From contig NZ_LMFC01000004.1 of NCBI RefSeq assembly GCF_001426705.1, positions 186,001 through 250,000 on the forward strand: 64,000 bases of DNA, read 5' to 3'. This stretch comes from Cellulomonas sp. Root485 (GTDB lineage Bacteria; Actinomycetota; Actinomycetes; Actinomycetales; Cellulomonadaceae). Of this stretch, positions 58,230 to 64,000 are shown one piece after another; position 1 is the stretch's first letter, and every line of letters starts with the position of its first letter. The notes under the pieces are model-generated. The model did no database searches and was not told the origin of the DNA. It was given only the letters and a program-made list of their open reading frames with translations. A program made the position numbers and the translations under genes.

Positions 58230-58553
58230 ATGCACCTCCTGACCGGCGCCGGCCAGCGCGGCTCCGCCGCCTACACCGAGCACCTGCGGGTACCCGACCT
58301 GAGCGTCGGCACCTACGTGCTGGGCGTCGGGGACGTCGACGGGCAGGAGCCGCACACCGAGGACGAGGTCTACGTGGTCCTGCGCGGCCGCGCGCGGCTG
58401 TGGACCCCGGAACTGACCCTCGACGTCGCACCGGGCGCGGTCGCGTTCGTGCCCGCGAGAGAGCCGCACCGCTTCGTCGACATCACCGAGGACCTGCACG
58501 TGCTCGTCGTCTTCGGGCCTGCGGAGTACAGCCGGGCAGGGGACGGCCGATGA
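58230..58553 (+). CDS. Small cupin protein
   Basis: A 107-residue single cupin: PHTEDEVYVVLRGRARLW (His, Glu of motif 1) and GAVAFVPAREPHRFVDI (motif 2 His). It should bind a metal; the reaction is unknown. ATG 58230 has no ribosome site but a CACACT element 6 nt upstream. The stop overlaps the acylphosphatase start by 4 bp. It is divergent from the monooxygenase gene. Confidence 0.86.
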   Translation: MHLLTGAGQRGSAAYTEHLRVPDLSVGTYVLGVGDVDGQEPHTEDEVYVVLRGRARLWTPELTLDVAPGAVAFVPAREPHRFVDITEDLHVLVVFGPAEYSRAGDGR

Positions 58554-58819
58554 TCCGCCGGCACGTCGTCGTCCGCGGGATGGTGCAGGGCGTCGGCTAC
58601 CGGTGGTCGCTCTCCCGGGAGGCGCGCCGGCTCGGTGTGCACGGCTGGGTGCGCAACCGGGCCGACGGCGCCGTCGAGGCGGTGGCCGAGGGGCCTGACG
58701 AGGCGGTCGCGGGGCTCGTCGCCTGGTGCCGGTCCGGCCCCGGGGGTGCCCAGGTGTCCGACGTCGAGGTCACCGACGAGCCGCCGGAGGGTCTCACCGG
58801 GTTCGAGATCGAGCCGTGA
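58550..58819 (+). CDS. acyP: Acylphosphatase
   Basis: An 89-residue enzyme hydrolysing acyl phosphates. The two signatures are intact: VRGMVQGVGYRWSLSREA (phosphate loop with catalytic Arg) and GVHGWVRNRADGAVEAVAEG (catalytic Asn). Length and ferredoxin-like pattern equal the family norm. ATG 58550 overlaps the cupin stop. It converges 4 bp from the next gene. Confidence 0.95.
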   Translation: MIRRHVVVRGMVQGVGYRWSLSREARRLGVHGWVRNRADGAVEAVAEGPDEAVAGLVAWCRSGPGGAQVSDVEVTDEPPEGLTGFEIEP

Positions 58820-58823
58820 GCGG

Positions 58824-59501
58824 TCAGCGGACCCAGACGCGCAAGGGCCCGACGGGCTCGAACCCGGCCGCGACCGGCGGGAGCAGGTCGGGTCCCGACT
58901 CGTAGCCGACGAGCCGGTGCGCACCGAGCTCACGACGGGCGACCATCGCCAGGTCCGACCACACGAGCTCGGGCTCGGCTCGCAGCACTGCCACGTTCGA
59001 GACGCCCACGACGGCGTCGGAGCGGTTGAGCGCGGCGACGGCGAGCGGGCCGTCGGTGTCGGTGGCGAGCAGCAGCCGCACGTCCGGGTCGTCGAGGACG
59101 CCCGGCCGGATCGAGTCAGAACCGTGGGCGGCGAGCCAGAGCGGCAGCGTGTCCCGGTCGACGGTCCTCCACAGCAGTCCCGGGGCCGTTCCGGAAGCGG
59201 CGGGGCGGGTCAGCCACTGCGCCTCGAACAGGACGGACCAGCCGTGCGGTGCGAGGTCGAGGTCGGCGAACGAGTCCTTCACCGACGCGCCGGCGGAGTC
59301 GTCGACGGCTGCGAGCACGGCGTCCACGGGGACCCCTGGCCGCAGCGTGACGGCGTCCGGGTAGGCGTCGGGGGAGCGGCGCGGGGTCGACCAGAGGTCT
59401 GGGCCGAGGTCGGTGGGCAGACCGGCGCAGCGGCACACGAGGCCGCACCAGGCAGCGTTGTTCGCCACCGCGGCGGCCAGGATCCGGTCGTCGTCGGACA
59501 T
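58824..59501 (-). CDS. GNAT-like hypothetical protein
   Basis: A 225-residue protein. The last third (VGVSNVAVLRAEPELVWSDLAMVA, HRLVGYESGPDLLPPVAAGFEPVGPLRVW) has the look of a degenerate GNAT acetyltransferase, and the N-terminal NNAAWCGLVCRCAGLP has three Cys. The P-loop for acetyl-CoA is not clear, so it may not be catalytic. ATG 59501 is divergent from the AhpD-like gene. Confidence 0.77.
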   Translation of the reverse strand: MSDDDRILAAAVANNAAWCGLVCRCAGLPTDLGPDLWSTPRRSPDAYPDAVTLRPGVPVDAVLAAVDDSAGASVKDSFADLDLAPHGWSVLFEAQWLTRPAASGTAPGLLWRTVDRDTLPLWLAAHGSDSIRPGVLDDPDVRLLLATDTDGPLAVAALNRSDAVVGVSNVAVLRAEPELVWSDLAMVARRELGAHRLVGYESGPDLLPPVAAGFEPVGPLRVWVR

Positions 59502-59563
59502 GGTCCCGACTCTGCCGCACCCCGTGCTCGACGCCGACGGATCCGTACGTCCATGATCGGCTC

Positions 59564-60154
59564 ATGAGCTGGATCCAGGACGCCACGCAGGACATCGACC
59601 CCACGGGCGAGGTGACGGCGGCGTTCGAGAATGACCGGGCGTCGCTGGGCTACGTCGCCAACTACACGCGGATCTTCGCGCACCGACCTGCCGTCCTGCG
59701 CGCTTGGCAAGGCCTGAACGGTGCGATCAAGGGCATGGACGCGCGGCGCTACGAGGTGGCCACGACCGCGGCGGCGCTGCGGCTGCGGTCGAGCTACTGC
59801 GCGCTGGCGCACGGGAAGGTCCTGGCGGCGGCGCACATGAGCCCGGACGCCGTCCGCGCGCTCGCGGACGATGACGACTCTCCCGAGCTGACCGAGGTCG
59901 ACCACGCGATCGCGCGGCTGGCCGACAAGGTCGCCGCCGGTGCCGCGGACATGACGCCGGCCGACCTCGACGAGCTGCGCGCCCTCGGCTGGACGGACGA
60001 CGAGGTCCTCGACGTGGTGCTCGCCGCGGCCGCGCGGTGCTTCTTCAGCACCGTCCTGGAGGCCGTGGGCGCGGCGCCGGACGTCGCGTACCGCGCGCTG
60101 GACGCTCCCATGCGGGACGCCCTGACGGTGGGACGGCCGATCGCGACCGACTGA
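59564..60154 (+). CDS. Carboxymuconolactone decarboxylase / AhpD-like protein
   Basis: A 196-residue all-helical protein. RLRSSYCALAHGKVLAAAH contains the AhpD-type helix with Cys and His four residues later, but the first Cys of CxxC is Ser, so the disulfide reductase mechanism is altered. DEVLDVVLAAAARCFFSTVLEAVGA closes the domain. It may be a peroxidase-related or dehydratase-like enzyme. The gene ends 3 bp from prpC on the other strand. Confidence 0.85.
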   Translation: MSWIQDATQDIDPTGEVTAAFENDRASLGYVANYTRIFAHRPAVLRAWQGLNGAIKGMDARRYEVATTAAALRLRSSYCALAHGKVLAAAHMSPDAVRALADDDDSPELTEVDHAIARLADKVAAGAADMTPADLDELRALGWTDDEVLDVVLAAAARCFFSTVLEAVGAAPDVAYRALDAPMRDALTVGRPIATD

Positions 60155-60157
60155 CCG

Positions 60158-61276
60158 CTACGGCACGTCCCGCCGGGCCGGTCCCACGTACTGGCTCAGC
60201 GGCCGGATCAGCGAGTTCGCGTCCAGCTGCTCCATCACGTGCGCCGTCCAGCCCGTGACCCGGCTGGCGACGAACAGCGGCGTGAACGTCGGGGTGTCGA
60301 AGCCCATGAGGTGGTACGCCGGGCCGGTCGGGTAGTCGAGGTTGGGCAGGATGTTCTTGCGCTCAGTCATCGCGGACTCCAGCGCGTCGTACAGGTCGAG
60401 CATGTCCTGCCGGTCGTAGTGGTCGACCAGGGTCACCAGCGCCTCGCGCATCGTCGGCACCCGCGAGTCGCCGTGCTTGTAGACGCGGTGCCCGAAGCCC
60501 ATGATCTTGCGCTTGTGCTCCAGGGCGTCGTCGAGCCACGCCGCCGCGCGGTCGGCGGTCCCGATCTCGGTGAAGGTGGCCATGACCGCCTCGTTGGCGC
60601 CGCCGTGCAGCGGGCCCTTGAGCGCGCCGACCGCGCCGGTGACCGCGGAGTGCAGGTCCGAGAGGGTCGAGGCGATGACGCGCGCGGTGAACGTGGAGGC
60701 GTTGAACGAGTGCTCGGCGTACAGCACCATCGACACCTCGAACGCCTTCACGACGACGGGGTCCGGCACCTCGCCGAACGTGACGTGCAGGAAGTTCTCC
60801 GCGAACCCGAGGTCGTCCCGCGGCGCCACCGGCTCCTGCCCGCGGCGGCGGCGCTGGTCGAGCGCCACGATCCCCGGCAGCTGCGCGAGCAGCCGCACCG
60901 ACTTGGCCAGGTTCGCCTCGCGCGACGAGTCCTCCTCGGTCGCGTCGTGCGCCCCGAGCACGCTCACCGCCGTGCGCACCACGTCCATCGGGTGGCAGGT
61001 GGTGGGCAGCGACAGCACGGCCTGGACCACGTCCTCGTCGAGCACCCGCTGCGAGCGCTCGTCCTTCTGCAGCCGGGCCAGCTCGTCGGCGGACGGCAGC
61101 TCGCCGTGCCACAGCAGGTACGCGACCTGCTCGAACGAACACTGCGCCGCCAGCTGCTGCACGGGGTAGCCGCGGTAGAGCAGCGAGTTGCTGGCGGCGT
61201 CGACCGAGGAGACCTCGGTGGTGTCGACGACCACGCCGGCGAGGCCCTTGTGGATCTGCGTGTCGGTCTCGGTCAT
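60158..61276 (-). CDS. prpC: 2-methylcitrate synthase
   Basis: A 372-residue citrate-synthase-fold enzyme condensing propionyl-CoA with oxaloacetate. GPLHGGANEAVM (His), MGFGHRVYKHGDSR (His, Arg) and the late Asp in the NLDYPTGPAYHLMG segment are the catalytic signature. Position beside prpB and prpD identifies it as PrpC rather than citrate synthase. ATG 61276 has GGAGG 8 nt upstream. It is the third gene of the operon, 41 bp after prpB. Confidence 0.93.
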   Translation of the reverse strand: MTETDTQIHKGLAGVVVDTTEVSSVDAASNSLLYRGYPVQQLAAQCSFEQVAYLLWHGELPSADELARLQKDERSQRVLDEDVVQAVLSLPTTCHPMDVVRTAVSVLGAHDATEEDSSREANLAKSVRLLAQLPGIVALDQRRRRGQEPVAPRDDLGFAENFLHVTFGEVPDPVVVKAFEVSMVLYAEHSFNASTFTARVIASTLSDLHSAVTGAVGALKGPLHGGANEAVMATFTEIGTADRAAAWLDDALEHKRKIMGFGHRVYKHGDSRVPTMREALVTLVDHYDRQDMLDLYDALESAMTERKNILPNLDYPTGPAYHLMGFDTPTFTPLFVASRVTGWTAHVMEQLDANSLIRPLSQYVGPARRDVP

Positions 61277-61317
61277 GCGGTGTGCCTCCATCGTCGTTGA
61301 CGGGACGTTCCCGAGGG

Positions 61318-62211
61318 TCAGAGCGTGAAGTTGAAGACGTTCGTGTCGAACTGGCCGTAGGCCTCGTAGTCGAGCAGCTCGTAGAGCTCGGCGCGCGTCT
61401 GCATCCTGTCGAGCAGCCCGGCCTGGGTGCCCTCGGCGCGGATCGTGTCGAGCCCGGTCATCGCGGCGCCCATGGCCAGCCGCAGCAGCGTGACCGGGTA
61501 GATGACGATGTTGATGCCGATGTCCTCGAGCTGGCGCGCGGTCAGCAGCTCGCCCTTGCCGAACTCGGTCATGTTGGCCAGCAGCGGCACGTCGACCGCG
61601 GCGCGCACGGCCTCGAACTCGTCGGGACCGGTGAGCGCCTCGGGGAAGATCGCGTCGGCGCCGGCGTCGACCAGCGCCTTGGCCCGGTCGATCGCCGCCG
61701 TCAGGCCGTCGACGGCCCGGATGTCGGTGCGGGCCATGATGAGGAAGTTCGGGTCCCGGCGCCCGTCGACCGCGGCCCGGATGCGCTTGAGCGCGGTGTC
61801 CTCGTCCACCACGGACTTGCCGTCGAGGTGCCCGCACCGCTTCGGGTTGACCTGGTCCTCGATGTGGCAGCCCGCCAGGCCCGCGTCCTCGAGGCCCTGG
61901 ACGGTCCGGGCCACGTTCATGGGCTCGCCGAACCCGGTGTCGGCGTCGACGATCGCGGGCAGGCCGGTCATCCGTGCGATCTGCCCGGCGCGCTGCGTGA
62001 CCTCGGTGGCCGTCGTCAGCCCGATGTCCGGCAGCCCCAGGTCGGCGGCGAGCACCGCACCCGAGATGTAGACACCCTCGAAGCCCTTGGCCTCGATCAG
62101 CCGCGCGGAGAGCGGGTTGAACGCACCCGGCAGCCGCAGCAGGCGCCCGGACGCCAGCCCGTCCCGCAGGGCGACGCGCTTCTCGGCCGGTGTCGCGGTG
62201 GCGTACAGCAT
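61318..62211 (-). CDS. prpB: Methylisocitrate lyase
   Basis: A 297-residue PEP-mutase/isocitrate-lyase-family enzyme splitting 2-methylisocitrate into pyruvate and succinate. VDADTGFGEPMNVARTVQGLEDAG and HIEDQVNPKRCGHLDGK, with the catalytic Cys in KRCGH, are diagnostic. ATG 62211 overlaps the prpD stop by 1 bp. Length is standard. Confidence 0.96.
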   Translation of the reverse strand: MLYATATPAEKRVALRDGLASGRLLRLPGAFNPLSARLIEAKGFEGVYISGAVLAADLGLPDIGLTTATEVTQRAGQIARMTGLPAIVDADTGFGEPMNVARTVQGLEDAGLAGCHIEDQVNPKRCGHLDGKSVVDEDTALKRIRAAVDGRRDPNFLIMARTDIRAVDGLTAAIDRAKALVDAGADAIFPEALTGPDEFEAVRAAVDVPLLANMTEFGKGELLTARQLEDIGINIVIYPVTLLRLAMGAAMTGLDTIRAEGTQAGLLDRMQTRAELYELLDYEAYGQFDTNVFNFTL

Positions 62212-63737
62212 CAGAACAGTCCTTCCGGGGTGCTGACCGTGTCGAGCAGGCCACCGGGTGCGACGACCGTGAGACCGGCGAGCTCGTCGGCGGTCAGGGA
62301 CGGCAGCCGCTGGGCGACGTCGAGGAACCGCTCGATCTCGTCCTGGGCCAGCACGCCCGCCGCGAGCGAGCGGAACTTGGCCACGTACTGCTCCCGCGCG
62401 AACGGGCGGGCGCCCAGCGGGTGGGCGTCGGCCACGGCGAGCTCCGCGACCACGACCTCGCCGCCGGTGGTCGTGATCTCGACACGGCCGCCGAACGCCT
62501 TCTGCGCCGGGTCGCTGGAGTGGTACCGCTCCGTCCACGCGGGGTCCTCGGTCGTGGTGACCTTCTGCCACAGCTCGACCGTGTCCGCCCGGGCGGCGCG
62601 GTCGGGGGCGTAGGACGCGACGTGGTCCCAGACGCCGTCCTGCAGCGCGACCGTGAAGATGTACGGGATCGAGTGGTCGAGGGTCTCGCGCGACGCGGTC
62701 GGGTCGTACTTCTGCGGGTCGTTCGCGCCGGAGCCGATCACGTAGTGCGTGTGGTGCGACGTGTGGATGACGATCGACGCCACGTTGTGCGGGTTGGTCA
62801 GGTCCGGGCGCTCGCGGTGCAGGCTGCGCGCCAGGTCGATGAGCGCCTGCGACTGGTACTCCGCCGAGTGCTCCTTGGTGTACGTGTCGAGGATCGCCCG
62901 CTTGGCCTCGCCGGGTGCGGGCAGCGGCACGTCGTAGGCGGCGTCGGGACCGTCCAGCATCCAGGCGATGACGCCGTCCTCGCCCTCGTAGATGGGCGTC
63001 GGCGACGTCTCGCCGCGCATCGCCCGGTCCACGGCCTCGATGGCGACCTTGCCCGCGAACGCCGGGGCGTAGGCCTTCCACGACGAGATCTCGCCCTTGC
63101 GGGACTGCCGCGTGGCCGTCGTGGTGTGCAGCGCCTGACCGACCGCGTGGAAGATCACCTCGGGCGACAGGTCGAGCAGCGTGCCGAGGCCCGCCGCGAC
63201 CGACGGGCCCAGGTGGGCCACGTGGTCGATCTTGTGCTTGTGCAGGCTGATCGCGCGGACCAGGTCGACCTGGATCTCGTAGCCCGTCGCGATGGCGCGA
63301 ACGAGCTCCTTCCCGGAACGCCCGGTGTGCTGCGCGACCGCGACGATCGGCGGGATGTTGTCGCCCGGGTGGGAGTAGTCGGCCGCGAGGAACGTGTCGT
63401 GGTAGTCGAGCTCACGGACCGCGACCCCGTTCGCCCACGCCGCCCACTCCGGGCTGACGCGCGTCGCCGGGTCCACCCCGGAGACCGTCGCGCCGTTGCG
63501 CGGACCCGCGTACGGGTGCGCGAGCGCCTGCGCGCGGGCCGTCGACGGGGGAGTGCGCGTCAGCGACGCCACCGTGACCGCGGCGTTGTCGATCACGCGG
63601 TTGATGATCATGTCGACCACGTCGTCCGGCACCTCGACGGGGTCGGCGGCGACCTGTGCGATGGCCCAGGCCAGCTGGTCGGTGCGCGCCAGGCGGTCGG
63701 CGCTCGGGTGCACGCGCACGGCGTGGTTCTGGGTCAT
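62211..63737 (-). CDS. prpD: 2-methylcitrate dehydratase (MmgE/PrpD)
   Basis: A 508-residue MmgE/PrpD dehydratase, making 2-methyl-cis-aconitate. Segments [50 protein letters not shown] and [16 protein letters not shown] are typical. ATG 63737 is at the family start, with GGAAG 7 nt upstream. First gene of prpD-prpB-prpC; no PrpR-type regulator is in the window. Confidence 0.94.
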   Translation of the reverse strand: MTQNHAVRVHPSADRLARTDQLAWAIAQVAADPVEVPDDVVDMIINRVIDNAAVTVASLTRTPPSTARAQALAHPYAGPRNGATVSGVDPATRVSPEWAAWANGVAVRELDYHDTFLAADYSHPGDNIPPIVAVAQHTGRSGKELVRAIATGYEIQVDLVRAISLHKHKIDHVAHLGPSVAAGLGTLLDLSPEVIFHAVGQALHTTTATRQSRKGEISSWKAYAPAFAGKVAIEAVDRAMRGETSPTPIYEGEDGVIAWMLDGPDAAYDVPLPAPGEAKRAILDTYTKEHSAEYQSQALIDLARSLHRERPDLTNPHNVASIVIHTSHHTHYVIGSGANDPQKYDPTASRETLDHSIPYIFTVALQDGVWDHVASYAPDRAARADTVELWQKVTTTEDPAWTERYHSSDPAQKAFGGRVEITTTGGEVVVAELAVADAHPLGARPFAREQYVAKFRSLAAGVLAQDEIERFLDVAQRLPSLTADELAGLTVVAPGGLLDTVSTPEGLF

Positions 63738-63768
63738 CTGCTCGCTTCCGGTCGGGACAGGGAGGTGG

Positions 63769-64000
63769 TCAGCGTGCGTGGGCCATGTCGCCGACGGCGA
63801 GCCGTCGCAGGACCTCGATGACGACGGCCGCGGACCGCTCCGCAGCATCGTCCACGTGCGTGAGGAAGTCCGCACCCGCGACCGGGCCGCACAGGTCGGA
63901 GATGCCGCGCACGGACAGGAACGGCACCCCGTACAGGTGCGCGGTGTGCGCGAGCGCGGCCGACTCCATGTCGGTGGCCATGGCCGCCGGGAACGCGGTG
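63769..64000 (-). CDS. Phosphorylase-superfamily nucleosidase, C-terminal fragment
   Basis: About 76 codons remain; the gene begins beyond the right edge. [21 protein letters not shown] is the purine-binding MES motif of MTA/SAH nucleosidases and futalosine hydrolases, followed by RGISDLCG with the catalytic Asp. It hydrolyses or phosphorolyses a nucleoside. The exact substrate cannot be told from this part. It is followed on the same strand by prpD 31 bp later. Confidence 0.85.
   Translation of the reverse strand, partial: TAFPAAMATDMESAALAHTAHLYGVPFLSVRGISDLCGPVAGADFLTHVDDAAERSAAVVIEVLRRLAVGDMAHAR

Noticed and set aside
1..64000. tRNA, rRNA, riboswitch or transposon
   Set aside because: All gaps were read; none is long enough for rRNA, no tRNA-like cloverleaf, T-box or transposase frame was seen. 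Short ncRNAs cannot be excluded by eye.

Overview
The window is chromosomal DNA from a very high-GC actinobacterium. G or C dominates third codon positions, many starts are GTG, and genes are packed with 1-20 bp overlaps. It also carries a SARP-type regulator, an actinobacterial SOS box (CGAAC-N4-GTTCG) and several apparently leaderless genes. A secreted GH43-ricin arabinanase and a GH16-like protein fit a plant-polymer degrader such as a Cellulomonas-like member of the Micrococcales; this placement is inference. I see no rRNA, tRNA, CRISPR array, transposase, integrase or plasmid/phage origin, and no gene-free stretch over 300 bases.

Layout. 1-2.2 kb: sugar operon (C-terminal end of an ADP-dependent-kinase-like protein, a DUF4432 mutarotase-like protein, a class I mannose-6-phosphate isomerase). 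2.3-3.6 kb: exported alkaline phosphatase. 3.6-12.3 kb: the most unusual block. Six minus-strand genes read from about 11.37 kb to 3.59 kb encode a small protein, a 784-aa protein with a cationic amphipathic segment, an HExxH metallopeptidase-like protein, two proteins I cannot place, and a peptidoglycan-amidase/DUF4056-like fusion. They face a divergent SARP regulator at 11.47 kb. No product has a recognisable signal peptide. This is my best candidate for an undescribed system. 12.3-19.5 kb: DUF5808 protein, TetR/3-ketosteroid-dehydrogenase pair with a perfect operator, hydrolase, GH43 arabinanase, DNA polymerase IV and a VOC protein.

19.5-27.7 kb: a nearly complete route from guanine to allantoin: guanine-deaminase-like protein, xanthine dehydrogenase (Fe-S and Mo domains fused, FAD subunit separate), XdhC, uricase, HIU hydrolase, OHCU decarboxylase and a MobA/MocA-like cofactor nucleotidyltransferase. 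27.7-31.7 kb: VOC protein, class II glutamine amidotransferase, and a MarR-controlled reductase/ring-cleavage-dioxygenase pair. 31.8-46.7 kb: large LuxR (LAL) regulator, methyltransferase plus hydrolase-glycosyltransferase fusion, epimerase, acyltransferase fusion, RlmC-type rRNA methyltransferase, FMO, and an ArsR/SRPBCC pair. 46.8-51.1 kb: NfeD-like protein, flotillin, RsbQ and an RsbP-like phosphatase (membrane domains and energy-stress signalling).

51.1-55.3 kb: class II aldolase, HAD phosphatase, DhaL and DhaK in one operon, divergent from a GntR/HutC regulator with a GTCTAGAC operator; no DhaM is present. 55.4-60.2 kb: NYN-domain RNase-like protein coupled to a FAD monooxygenase, cupin, acylphosphatase, a GNAT-like protein and an AhpD-like protein. 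60.2-63.7 kb: 2-methylcitrate cycle operon prpD-prpB-prpC. The right edge cuts a nucleosidase gene.
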